Positions 38,451-45,832 of a stretch of 64,000 bases of DNA are shown here, piece after piece (position 1 is the first letter of the stretch; each line of letters begins with the position of its first letter). Origin of the DNA: an uncultured Prevotella sp. GTDB taxonomy: Bacteria; Bacteroidota; Bacteroidia; Bacteroidales; Bacteroidaceae. Under the pieces are notes generated by a model. It was not told where the DNA came from. It saw only the letters and a list, made by a program, of their open reading frames with translations, and made no database searches. The DNA lies in the NCBI RefSeq assembly GCF_946407605.1, contig NZ_CAMJOS010000013.1, positions 27,933 to 91,932 of the forward strand, in the 5' to 3' direction. A program made the position numbers and the translations under genes.

Positions 38451-38897
38451 ATGATTGAGTATTTAGCTAACAACATGTGGCAAGTATGGGCTGTAGTAGC
38501 CGTCTTGGGATTGATCCTTGAGTTGTCGTCTGGCGACTTCTTCATCATGTGTTTTGCCATTGGTGCCTGTGGCGCTGCCATTGTGTCGCCCTTTGCAAAT
38601 ATCTACGTCCAGCTGGCTGTCTTCGTGGTTATCACCGCTATTAGCATCTTTGTGGTGCGCCCCTTCGCCCTTCGCTATCTGCACAAGGCCGACGATGACC
38701 GTGTGAGCAATGTCGATGCCATGATAGGTCAGCAGGGCCGTGTCAGCGAAACCATCCAGGCTGGCGGCTATGGCCGTGTAGCCATTGGTGGCGACGACTG
38801 GAAAGCTGTATCCTCCTCCTCTGACGAGATACCCGTTGGCACACGCGTCCGTGTGGTCAAGGTCGAGAGTATCATCATCACCGTCGAGCCCTTTTAA
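38451..38897 (+). CDS. NfeD family membrane protein
   Basis: 148 residues. Three or four hydrophobic segments (VWAVVAVLGLILELSSGDFF, FIMCFAIGACGAAIVSPFA, IYVQLAVFVVITAISIFVV) are followed by a small OB-fold (MIGQQGRVSETIQAGGYGRVAIGGDDWKAVS). This is the short NfeD type that pairs with SPFH proteins, as with the gene 48 nt downstream. The pair is thought to organise membrane microdomains; no protease domain is present. Confidence 0.9.
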   Translation: MIEYLANNMWQVWAVVAVLGLILELSSGDFFIMCFAIGACGAAIVSPFANIYVQLAVFVVITAISIFVVRPFALRYLHKADDDRVSNVDAMIGQQGRVSETIQAGGYGRVAIGGDDWKAVSSSSDEIPVGTRVRVVKVESIIITVEPF

Positions 38898-38945
38898 TAA
38901 CATTTTCAGATAAACCATTCAATTAAATATTAAAACATTATTATT

Positions 38946-39899
38946 ATGGATCCTTTCTTTTATTTTTTGATTGCAGCAGCCGTGTTAGTGCTGTTCTTCG
39001 CCAAGATGGCGCTGGTTATCATTCCCCAGTCCGAAACCAAGATCATTGAGCGTCTGGGTCGCTATCATGCCACCCTGAAGCCAGGTATCAACCTCATCAT
39101 CCCCTTCATCGACAAGGCAAAGAATGTGGTGGTGCTCAAGTACGGACGCTATGTCTATTCAAACACCATCGACCTGCGCGAACAGGTGTACGACTTCCCC
39201 AAGCAGAACGTGATTACCAAGGATAATATCCAGATGGAGATCAACGCCCTGTTGTACTTCCAGATCATGGACCCCTTCAAGTCCACCTACGAAATCAACA
39301 ACCTGCCCAATGCTATCGAGAAGCTCACGCAGACCACCCTTCGTAATATCATCGGTGAACTTGAACTCGACGAGACGCTCACATCACGCGACACCATCAA
39401 CACCAAGCTGCGTGCCGTCCTCGACGATGCCACCGACAAGTGGGGTGTTAAGGTCAACCGTGTCGAGCTGCAGGACATCACGCCTCCCAGCTCTGTGCTC
39501 AACGCCATGGAGAAGCAGATGCAGGCCGAGCGTAACAAGCGTGCACAGATTCTGACCTCTGAGGGTGAGAAGGCTGCCGAGATCCTTGCTTCTGAAGGTG
39601 AGAAGACCGCTACCATCAACCGTGCTGAGGCTGCCAAGCAGCAGGCCATCCTTACTGCCGAGGGTGAGGCCCAGGCCCGCATCCGCAAGGCTGAGGCTGA
39701 GGCCAAGGCTATCGAGCTCATCACCGATGCTGTAGGCAAGAGCACCAACCCCGCCAACTACCTCCTGGCTCAGAAATACATCCAGATGCTCGAAGAGCTG
39801 GCCCAGGGCGACAAGACCAAGACCGTCTATCTGCCTTACGAAGCCACCAACCTCATGGGCTCTATCGGCGGCATCAAGGAACTCTTCAAGGGCGAGTAA
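38946..39899 (+). CDS. SPFH/Band 7 (stomatin-like, QmcA type) protein
   Basis: 317 residues. A single N-terminal membrane helix (FFYFLIAAAVLVLFFAKMAL) precedes the SPFH domain (IIPQSETKIIERLGRYHATL, then DLREQVYDFPKQNVITKDN). A long Ala/Glu-rich coiled coil (about 190-265) is built from repeats of the form EGEKAAEILASEGEKTATIN. Such proteins oligomerise into cage-like rings and form membrane microdomains. It is partnered with NfeD upstream and ends at a strong terminator. Confidence 0.92.
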   Translation: MDPFFYFLIAAAVLVLFFAKMALVIIPQSETKIIERLGRYHATLKPGINLIIPFIDKAKNVVVLKYGRYVYSNTIDLREQVYDFPKQNVITKDNIQMEINALLYFQIMDPFKSTYEINNLPNAIEKLTQTTLRNIIGELELDETLTSRDTINTKLRAVLDDATDKWGVKVNRVELQDITPPSSVLNAMEKQMQAERNKRAQILTSEGEKAAEILASEGEKTATINRAEAAKQQAILTAEGEAQARIRKAEAEAKAIELITDAVGKSTNPANYLLAQKYIQMLEELAQGDKTKTVYLPYEATNLMGSIGGIKELFKGE

Positions 39900-39923
39900 T
39901 CCCTCCGCTCCTTATAATAAAAC

Positions 39924-39950
39924 AAAGGCATCGAGTTTTTCGATGCCTTT
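39924..39950. terminator. Bidirectional terminator between the SPFH and smalltalk genes
   Basis: AAAGGCATCGA pairs perfectly with TCGATGCCTTT around a 5-nt loop. It can serve both the SPFH gene and, on the other strand, the smalltalk gene. Confidence 0.88.
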
Positions 39951-39971
39951 CATTTTTACCCCTTTCATCTC

Positions 39972-40073
39972 TTACAAGACTCCCATGCAAGATGTCGTTC
40001 CCAGCGCCGTCAGCGCTGCCGTCAGTATCGATACGATAATCTGAATAACTGTCTTCCAACTTTCTTTCTTCAT
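39972..40073 (-). CDS. Smalltalk protein (33-residue micro-protein)
   Basis: 33 residues: MKKESWKTVIQIIVSILTAA followed by LTALGTTSCMGVL. The short basic head, one hydrophobic helix and a C-terminal TSCM match the Bacteroidota 'smalltalk' proteins, which sit next to HU-like genes, as here. Function is unknown; a membrane micro-protein is likely. The late Cys is not in a normal lipobox. It lies about 215 nt downstream of the HU gene on the same strand, separated by a run of small hairpins. Confidence 0.8.
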   Translation of the reverse strand: MKKESWKTVIQIIVSILTAALTALGTTSCMGVL

Positions 40074-40089
40074 AGCTAATTAAAATTTT

Positions 40090-40288
40090 AATTGTTATTG
40101 GTTAAAGGTTGGGGCCCCTTTAATCATAGGGACAAGCCCCTATGCTAGGTTATTCGACCCCTTCGGGGCCCCTTGGTCTATTCTCTTTGACCTACGGTCT
40201 AGTCTGCTCACGCTCGGTAGAGCTCAAGCGAGCTTGGCTCTCCTCTCGCTTACTCGCAGCCTTCACCTTTCACCTTTCACCTTTCACC
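40090..40288 (-). other. Hairpin-rich spacer between the HU-like and smalltalk genes
   Basis: No plausible gene. On the minus strand the spacer begins with four direct copies of AAGGTGA, each followed closely by the next. A chain of small hairpins follows: GACC-GTA-GGTC, CCCC-GAAG-GGG, ATAGGG-GCTTGT-CCCTAT and AAAGG-GGCCCCAA-CCTTT. GAGC/GCTC inverted pairs also occur (around 40200-40250). It may be a structured RNA region or an assembly of small repeats. Confidence 0.5.
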
Positions 40289-40873
40289 TTAGTTATACCC
40301 GTCGTCGCCACCTTCGCCGCCAGAGTTGCCTCCGGTGTTGTCACCACCGCTGGTGCCACCGCCCTGGGTGCCGCCGTTGTTGTCGTCACCATTCGTGGGG
40401 TTCGTGGTTCCGTTCTCCTGCTCGGGATCTTCAACGTTACCCTCGTCAGTCGAGGTCACGCGCTTCACCTCCTTGCCCTCGCGGTCGTAGCAGGTGATCT
40501 GCACGGCAGTCTTCGACAACTCGTCCTTCAGGTCGACGTCAGGAGTGAAGATGATGCGTCGACTTGAGATGAGGCCAGCCTTCACCTTGTTCACGTCGTC
40601 CACGCTCTTGGCGCGCAGTCCGAAGCGCATGGTGCCCAGTCCAGGCAGCGCTACAGAGTGGCCTTCGGTGGCCCATGCCTTGATAACCTCACCAGCTGCA
40701 TCCCAGCAGGCCTGCATCACGCCTCGGCTCACACCTGAGCGCAGGGCTGCCTCCTTAATCACCTTGTCTTGAGTCAGAGCCGTGTAGAGCTCAGGCATCA
40801 TCACGTAACGGTAGGTCTCTGCATACTTGCCCACCTTAATCAGTTGTTCTTTAGCTTTTACTTTAAGTGCCAT
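40289..40873 (-). CDS. HU-like DNA-binding protein with Gly-rich tail
   Basis: 194 residues of the Bacteroidota HU-related family (not the 90-residue canonical HU). The HU-like fold covers about residues 1-130: KVIKEAALRSGVSRGVMQAC, then HSVALPGLGTMRFGLRAKSV and SSRRIIFTPDVDLKDEL. The tail from about 150 is disordered and rich in Gly, Asn and Asp (NNGGTQGGGTSGGDNTGG). The start ATG follows an A-rich leader; the nearest clear -7 box (TAACTTTG, 41035-41042) implies a leader of about 160 nt. It is paired with smalltalk downstream. Confidence 0.85.
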   Translation of the reverse strand: MALKVKAKEQLIKVGKYAETYRYVMMPELYTALTQDKVIKEAALRSGVSRGVMQACWDAAGEVIKAWATEGHSVALPGLGTMRFGLRAKSVDDVNKVKAGLISSRRIIFTPDVDLKDELSKTAVQITCYDREGKEVKRVTSTDEGNVEDPEQENGTTNPTNGDDNNGGTQGGGTSGGDNTGGNSGGEGGDDGYN

Positions 40874-41034
40874 AATGTTGTGTTTTTTTAATGGTTAAAC
40901 TTTAAATTGTTAGTGTTTCTCACGTGTCTCCAGATAGACTCCATTTTTGCCACTTAACTTAAGAAAATTATCTCGCTAGCTAAGAAAAAATATTTCTCTA
41001 GTTAGGGCGCAAATTTTATCTCCTTTTGACAATG

Positions 41035-41042
41035 CAAAGTTA
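41035..41042 (-). promoter_or_regulatory. -7 box (TAACTTTG) probably for the HU-like gene
   Basis: TAACTTTG on the minus strand, about 160 nt before the HU ATG. The implied leader is long and includes TAGCTAGCGAGATAAT, which resembles an operator or RNA structure. Confidence 0.5.
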
Positions 41043-41130
41043 CTAAAAATAAAGATGCAATGCAATACTTTCCCCAAAATATTTTTCATGAAAATAAAAA
41101 TATTTTTGTTGATTTTTTTTACGTGTCCAC

Positions 41131-41315
41131 TAGGCGCGTCGCCGTTTAGGCGTTTAGGCGCGTCATTTGAAAAATCGATAGGCATGCTGTGCATCAAATC
41201 TATTATATATAATTATTATATATTATAATATATAATAATTATATATAGAATATATACCTATGCTGCTACTAAGCAAAATCCTAATGTAACGCCGATGCGC
41301 CTAAACGGCGATGCG
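41131..41315. repeat. Large inverted repeat enclosing a 44-bp perfect AT palindrome
   Basis: Left arm CGCGTCGCCGTTTAGGCG (41135-41152) matches the complement of the right arm CGCCTAAACGGCGATGCG (41298-41315) at 17 of 18 positions. The left side also has a second overlapping copy, so AGGCGCGTC occurs twice (41132-41140 and 41156-41164). Between the arms, 41204-41247 is a perfect 44-bp palindrome made only of A and T, able to form a cruciform. No gene is present between 40914 and 41434. It could be a small mobile element (MITE-like), a terminator cluster or a protein-binding site; I cannot decide. Confidence 0.75.
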
Positions 41316-41412
41316 GCTTGATTAATTATGGCGACAGGCTATTTAGAATTCTCTTTTAGGTCCAGAAACGAAAAAATCCACGTAAATGTTTGGAATTATC
41401 TGTATAAGTTTG

Positions 41413-41420
41413 TATCTTTG
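41413..41420 (+). promoter_or_regulatory. -7 box (TATCTTTG) for the antitoxin-like gene
   Basis: TATCTTTG lies 14 nt before the first ATG at 41435. Confidence 0.65.
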
Positions 41421-41434
41421 CAGACGATAGATAA

Positions 41435-41692
41435 ATGCGAAGAAATATGAATGCAGTATCAATGAACAATCTTTGGAGCTATCTCCAGGGCCTTTCGCTT
41501 ACAGCCAGCAACCGCAAGTGGTTGGCAGAAAAGCTGATTGCCCCTGTCAAGGAGCAGACCGCTACGCCACCCGTATTGCAGACATGGGACGAGGCAATGG
41601 CTGATCTTGACGAGTCGGAGCGTGAGTTTGAACGTGGCGATGTGATTACAGGCGAAGAGTTCAACGCTCAGTGTCAGTCGCTGATATGTTAA
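41435..41692 (+). CDS. Antitoxin-like small protein (orphan)
   Basis: Up to 85 residues; starts at 41435, 41447 or 41462 are possible. MNNLWSYLQGLSLTASNRKW followed by LAEKLIAP and an acidic C-terminal half (TWDEAMADLDESEREFERGD) resemble the small proteins that precede RelE/ParE toxins in Bacteroidota. The idea is strengthened by what follows directly: the end of such a toxin without its body. It may still act as an orphan antitoxin or be on its way to decay. Confidence 0.6.
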   Translation: MRRNMNAVSMNNLWSYLQGLSLTASNRKWLAEKLIAPVKEQTATPPVLQTWDEAMADLDESEREFERGDVITGEEFNAQCQSLIC

Positions 41693-41693
41693 G

Positions 41694-41765
41694 GGCGACT
41701 TGATACGCATTTCTGCCTTCTGGGATATGCGAATGAATCCAGATAAATTGCGTAAGACAATATAA
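41694..41765 (+). pseudogene. C-terminal remnant of a RelE/ParE-type toxin
   Basis: From 41694 the frame reads GDLIRISAFWDMRMNPDKLR then KTI and a stop (23 codons). This matches the usual RelE/ParE C-terminus in Bacteroidota, of the form '..IxIxxFWDxRxxPxKL'. The first three quarters of the gene are gone. The remnant follows the antitoxin-like stop by a single base, so a clean internal deletion is the simplest explanation. Confidence 0.6.
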
Positions 41766-42037
41766 AATGTAGAACCTAATAACTGAAATGCCTATGGGCT
41801 GAGAGAAATATAAAAAAGGACATATAGGATGAATATCCGCTTTTAGATTCTTGTTCCTAGAAATCGGCAAAATTTCAAAAAGAATATTCAAGAACTGAAG
41901 TCGGAGTTCGCGCCTGATGGCGTGGACTTTTGCTCGTTTAAGAATATTAGGTGTTTGCCGATACCTTAGGAACGTAGACGAAGTAAATTGTCCACGTTTT
42001 CTTTTGTTGAATTTAAATCTAAGAAATTACTATAATT

Positions 42038-43045
42038 ATGAGAAAGTTGATTGTAAAAGTATTGTTGCTTGCCATGACATCAATCATGACTCAAAACGTT
42101 GGTGCGTATGATTTCAACAAAGGTGGTTTATACTATAGCAAAATCAATGAGACAGAAGTTGAAGTAGTTAAAAATCCATATGGCAAATATACTGGAGTTA
42201 TTTATATTCCTTCGTCTATTGATACTCAATCAGGAACTTTCGAGGTCGTAAAGATTGCTGAGTTGGCCTTTTCAAGTAGTACAGTCACTTCTATAACTTT
42301 ACCTAATTCTATTAAGGAAATAGATAGATGTGCTTTTTTGAATTCATCATCTTTGGGTAGTGTTTTTTGGGGGAATAATATACAAAAGGTAGAAGAAGAC
42401 GCATTCCTTAATTGCAATAATCTTTCAAGTGTGCACATCAATGACCTTGCTGTCTGGTGTAATATTGTTTTTGAAGGGACCTATTCCAACCCATTGATGT
42501 ATGCTCATCATCTATTTTATGACAACAATCTAATTACAGACTTAATTATACCAGAAGGTGTTACTGAGATTAAATTTAATGCTTTTGCTGGTTTGAATGA
42601 AATAGAATCAGTCACATTGCCCAAGAGTCTAAAGAAAATTAACACAAGTGCATTCTATTGGTGTATATCACTTACACAAGTTAATGTCGAGAGTTTGACG
42701 GATTGGTGTAGCATTACATTTATGGACAATCCTCTTAAATATGCTGGTAATCTCTGCGTTAATGGTGAGATTATTACAGATTTAGTTATACCAGAAGGTG
42801 TAAAAAAAATTGGAGATAATACATTTAATGGATGTTCGGCAGTTTCATGCATTATTCCGGCAGGTGTCGATTCTGTTGGAAACTCAGCATTCTATAACTG
42901 CTCCTTTTTACAGGAGGTAACTATCCCTTCTGATCTCTCTTATATTGGAAATTACGCATTTTCACATTGTAAGTCCTTGCAGTCTATAAATCTACCTAAT
43001 AGTATAAAAGAATTAGGTAATGGTGTTTTTAGTTCATGTATCTAA
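42038..43045 (+). CDS. BspA-like leucine-rich repeat surface protein
   Basis: 335 residues with a signal peptide (MRKLIVKVLLLAMTSIMTQN). The body is a run of LRR_5 repeats of the BspA type: units of about 23 residues around ITLPNSIKEIDRCAFLN, VTLPKSLKKINTSAFYW, IIPAGVDSVGNSAFYNC and VTIPSDLSYIGNYAFSHC. BspA-like proteins adhere to host proteins and other cells. It is clearly more AT-rich than its neighbours, a sign of transfer. It ends inside a repeat (NGVFSSCI) with no C-terminal sorting domain, so it may be 3'-truncated. The 272 bp before it (41766-42037) hold no other gene I can support. Confidence 0.8.
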   Translation: MRKLIVKVLLLAMTSIMTQNVGAYDFNKGGLYYSKINETEVEVVKNPYGKYTGVIYIPSSIDTQSGTFEVVKIAELAFSSSTVTSITLPNSIKEIDRCAFLNSSSLGSVFWGNNIQKVEEDAFLNCNNLSSVHINDLAVWCNIVFEGTYSNPLMYAHHLFYDNNLITDLIIPEGVTEIKFNAFAGLNEIESVTLPKSLKKINTSAFYWCISLTQVNVESLTDWCSITFMDNPLKYAGNLCVNGEIITDLVIPEGVKKIGDNTFNGCSAVSCIIPAGVDSVGNSAFYNCSFLQEVTIPSDLSYIGNYAFSHCKSLQSINLPNSIKELGNGVFSSCI

Positions 43046-43161
43046 ACGGGTATAAACAACCAGGAATATCTAATACCAACTGCGCATAAAGCGCTCATTT
43101 TCAATAGCTTTTGATTTTTAACACTTGATGACTGGAATTTGGTAGTAACCGAATTTCAGTA

Positions 43162-43169
43162 TATTTTTG
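43162..43169 (+). promoter_or_regulatory. -7 box (TATTTTTG) of the multi-HTH gene
   Basis: TATTTTTG about 195 nt before the ATG at 43365. The long leader contains the repeats described at 43220-43349. Confidence 0.45.
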
Positions 43170-43219
43170 CAACGTATTTCTACCGCGAGGAATTTACGAG
43201 GCCTGAAAATCGTCATTCT

Positions 43220-43349
43220 GCGGACTCAGTTGACAAAGTGTAACGACGGGGTGCAAAGGGTGACAAAACAGGACGGACGGATTCGGAGATAGTCACGATG
43301 CGGTCTGAGTTGACATCTGGCGACAATGGTGTATGAAGGTTGACTCAAC
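43220..43349 (+). promoter_or_regulatory. Repeated operator-like motifs before the multi-HTH gene
   Basis: GCGGACTCAGTTGACA (43220-43235) and GCGGTCTGAGTTGACA (43300-43315) differ at two of 16 positions and are 80 bp apart. A related odd palindrome, GTTGACTCAAC, follows at 43339-43349 just before the ATG. They may be binding sites for the protein encoded immediately downstream or for the integrase. Confidence 0.45.
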
Positions 43350-43364
43350 GGTAGGGAAAATAGA

Positions 43365-44366
43365 ATGAATGTAAAAACTATCAAAAGTGACAAGAAAATG
43401 AAGCAAGTTAGAAAGTGCAAGTATTGTGGTAAGGAGTTCGTGGCAAGGAGCGGAATGCAGAAGTTTTGCTGCGAGGAGTGTCAGACGAAGGCGAAGGAAG
43501 CCAGGAAGAAGCGGCAGCAGGATTTTATGAATGCCGTGGAGCCAGTCATTGGTTTACAGAATCAGGAATACCTGACGTTTGCCAAGGCAGCGTTACTCAT
43601 GGGGTGTTCTCGGCAGTATGTTTATAAGTTAGTGAACGAGGGGAAACTGGCGGCATCGAGAATCAGCAGCAGGATGGCTTTTATCCGAAAGGCTGATATT
43701 GAGAAAATGCTGGCGGTAAATCCGTATCATCGGGTGTTACCGACGAACAGACCAAAGAAGTCCGCTGTTTCAACGACAAAGAGGGAAAAGGCAAGTGCCA
43801 AGAGTTTGGAGAGTAATGTCCAAGAGTCGGAGGTGCTCGACTACATTTCCGGCGAGGAAGTAATGCGCATCTATAAAGTTAAGAAGTCATGGCTATATAC
43901 TTCGGCCAAGCGGAACCAAGTGCCAGTATGTAGGATTGCTGGGATGAACTACTATAGTCGGAAACACATGGACGCATTGTTTGGCAAGTCGGCTGATGTG
44001 GAGGCCGTCAGCGAGTGGCTGACTATGAAGGAAGCACAAGAACTATACGGCATGAGTGCTGCATCTGTCCGATCCAACGCCTATCGCCATCATATTCCGA
44101 CAAAGCGTGAGTATGGCCAGACCTACTACTCCAAAGACCACTTTGAGCAATTGAGGCGCACTGACCTTATGAATGATGACAGCTATTACACAGCCAGAGA
44201 AGCCGCCGAGAAGTACGGGATGAGCACCGCAAATGTCGGCATCATTGCCAAGAAGAGTAATATCTCCTCTGTCAAGGTTGGCGTGAAGAACCTGATCCCA
44301 AAAGTGGACTTCGACAGGGTAATGGCTGAAAGACTGGCCCAATTTGGCAGCTACTCCCTTGTATGA
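43365..44366 (+). CDS. Multi-HTH DNA-binding protein with N-terminal zinc ribbon
   Basis: 333 residues. The N-terminus has a zinc-ribbon-like motif (CKYCGKEFVARSGMQKFCCE). At least four excisionase-type (MerR/HTH_17-like) helix-turn-helix units follow: LTFAKAALLMGCSRQYVYKL with a wing ending SRMAFIRKADIEKML, then ISGEEVMRIYKVKKSWLYTS, LTMKEAQELYGMSAASVRSN and YTAREAAEKYGMSTANVGII. It lies just upstream of the integrase gene and resembles regulators found at the same position in Bacteroidota mobilizable elements. It probably controls excision or integrase expression. A start at 43398 (MKQVRKC) is also possible. Confidence 0.75.
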   Translation: MNVKTIKSDKKMKQVRKCKYCGKEFVARSGMQKFCCEECQTKAKEARKKRQQDFMNAVEPVIGLQNQEYLTFAKAALLMGCSRQYVYKLVNEGKLAASRISSRMAFIRKADIEKMLAVNPYHRVLPTNRPKKSAVSTTKREKASAKSLESNVQESEVLDYISGEEVMRIYKVKKSWLYTSAKRNQVPVCRIAGMNYYSRKHMDALFGKSADVEAVSEWLTMKEAQELYGMSAASVRSNAYRHHIPTKREYGQTYYSKDHFEQLRRTDLMNDDSYYTAREAAEKYGMSTANVGIIAKKSNISSVKVGVKNLIPKVDFDRVMAERLAQFGSYSLV

Positions 44367-44455
44367 ATAACCAAGTAAATCCACGGATTATAAACAATCA
44401 GAATGGGCATTATCATGGTCAGCACCTCACCAACCAACATTATCTGTCAATTATT

Positions 44456-44496
44456 GACGCATTATGCGTAATAATGTTGATAATCGGGGAATAATG
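44456..44496 (+). repeat. 41-bp direct repeat, copy 1 (upstream of the integrase gene)
   Basis: Matches 46832-46872 at 32 of 41 positions. Shared words are GCATTAT, ATAAT, TTGATAA and ATAATG at the same spacing. It lies about 60 nt before the integrase ATG and contains an internal dyad (ATTAT/ATAAT). No other feature was found in this intergenic region. Confidence 0.55.
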
Positions 44497-44554
44497 AGGT
44501 AATTTTGACACCGTGAAGAGACGCTTCACCAAGAATATTCACTAAAATATAATA

Positions 44555-45721
44555 ATGTATATGAGCAACATCTGTAAGACCGTGACCCTCCGCACACGGA
44601 AAATCAAAGGCGGAGAACAGCTTTCGTACTATCTGGACTACTATCCAGGTTATCGTGACGAATCGACGATGAAGGTCATGCGCCATGAATCGCTCGGCAT
44701 CTACGTCTATGCCAAGCCGAAGAACCAGCGTGAGCGTGACTATAACGACCGCATGCGCGAGAAGGCTGAGGCCCTGCGCTGCCGTCGCTACGAGAGTATC
44801 GTCAACGAGCGCTATGACTTTTTCGACAAGGAGAAGATGAAGGGCAGTTTTCTCGACTACTTCAAGGACAAGGCGTACAAGAAAAACACGAAGTGGGAGA
44901 ATGTCTATCTGCACTTCAAGCAGTTCTGCAACGGCAAGTGCCGCTTCGATGAGATCAATGTCGATTTCTGCAACAAGTTCAAGGAGTTCCTGATGACTGC
45001 CCACCAGCTCAAACACACGGAGTACACCTTACATATAAATAGTATAGCTGGATATTGGTCAACTTTCCGCGCCGTGCTCCATACCGCCTACCGCGAGCAC
45101 AAGATTATGGAGAATCCCAACGGCTTTTTGGAGCGCATCGACACCATCCCCACGGAGAAGGAGCATCTTTCTCGTCAAGAACTTGTGAACCTTGCCAATA
45201 CCCCCTGTTCCTCTGAGGTGCTGAAGAAGGCCTTCCTCTTTTCTTGTCTGACAGGTCTGCGCAAGAGCGACATCAAGCAGCTGACCTGGGACAAGATCCA
45301 GCCTTACGGTGACGGTGGCATGTACGTCACACTCCGTATGCAGAAGACGAAGGAACTGGTGAACAACCCCATCAGCAATGAGGCTTTGGAGCTGATAGGC
45401 TACAATGATGGCGATGAGAACCGAAAACCGACAGACAAGGTCTTTGTCGGCTTCAACGACAGCCTCACCCAGGCTCCGCTGAAGAACTGGCTGAAGGAGG
45501 CTGGCATCACAAAGCATATAACCTATCATTGCAGCCGTCATACACTGGGCTCGCTACAGGTCGAGGCAGGCACCAGCGTCTATACCGTCCAGCATATCCT
45601 TGGTCATAAGAACGTCGCCACGACTCAGATCTATGCCGCGATGGCCGACGAGTCGAAGCGCGAATCAGTTGACAAAATTACTCTGAAATCCGCGAAAATC
45701 GCCCAAATGAAGGCCGTATGA
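44555..45721 (+). CDS. int: Tyrosine-type site-specific integrase
   Basis: 388 residues. It would integrate and excise the element by strand exchange through a 3'-phosphotyrosine. An N-terminal Arm DNA-binding-like region (TVTLRTRKIKGGEQLSYYLD) and a core-binding SAM-like domain (SFLDYFKDKAYKKNTKWENV) precede the catalytic domain. Catalytic residues are R236 (TGLRKSDI), H325 and R328 (HCSRHTLG), H351 (LGHKN) and Y360 (TTQIYAAM), so the full R-H-R-H-Y set is present. Length and layout are those of Bacteroidota mobilizable-transposon integrases. A start at 44561 is also possible. A terminator hairpin begins at the stop codon. Confidence 0.93.
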   Translation: MYMSNICKTVTLRTRKIKGGEQLSYYLDYYPGYRDESTMKVMRHESLGIYVYAKPKNQRERDYNDRMREKAEALRCRRYESIVNERYDFFDKEKMKGSFLDYFKDKAYKKNTKWENVYLHFKQFCNGKCRFDEINVDFCNKFKEFLMTAHQLKHTEYTLHINSIAGYWSTFRAVLHTAYREHKIMENPNGFLERIDTIPTEKEHLSRQELVNLANTPCSSEVLKKAFLFSCLTGLRKSDIKQLTWDKIQPYGDGGMYVTLRMQKTKELVNNPISNEALELIGYNDGDENRKPTDKVFVGFNDSLTQAPLKNWLKEAGITKHITYHCSRHTLGSLQVEAGTSVYTVQHILGHKNVATTQIYAAMADESKRESVDKITLKSAKIAQMKAV

Positions 45722-45758
45722 GTCGTAAAAGTGTTAAAATACGACTTTTTATTTTTTT
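45721..45758 (+). terminator. Rho-independent terminator of int
   Basis: AGTCGTA (45721-45727) pairs with TACGACT (45740-45746), followed by a long T run. The last base of the int stop codon begins the stem. Confidence 0.85.
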
Positions 45759-45784
45759 AGAGCAAGAATATTTTGGAAAAAATG

Positions 45785-45792
45785 TACTTTTG
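45785..45792 (+). promoter_or_regulatory. -7 box (TACTTTTG) for the membrane protein gene
   Basis: TACTTTTG lies 40 nt before the ATG at 45833. Confidence 0.55.
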
Positions 45793-45832
45793 CGGCGATA
45801 AAAATACGTATATCTATTAAAATTTGTAAGTA

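Noticed and set aside
41766..42037. Short open frames between the toxin remnant and the BspA-like gene
   Set aside because: No start signal, no recognisable product and no clear promoter; treated as spacer.
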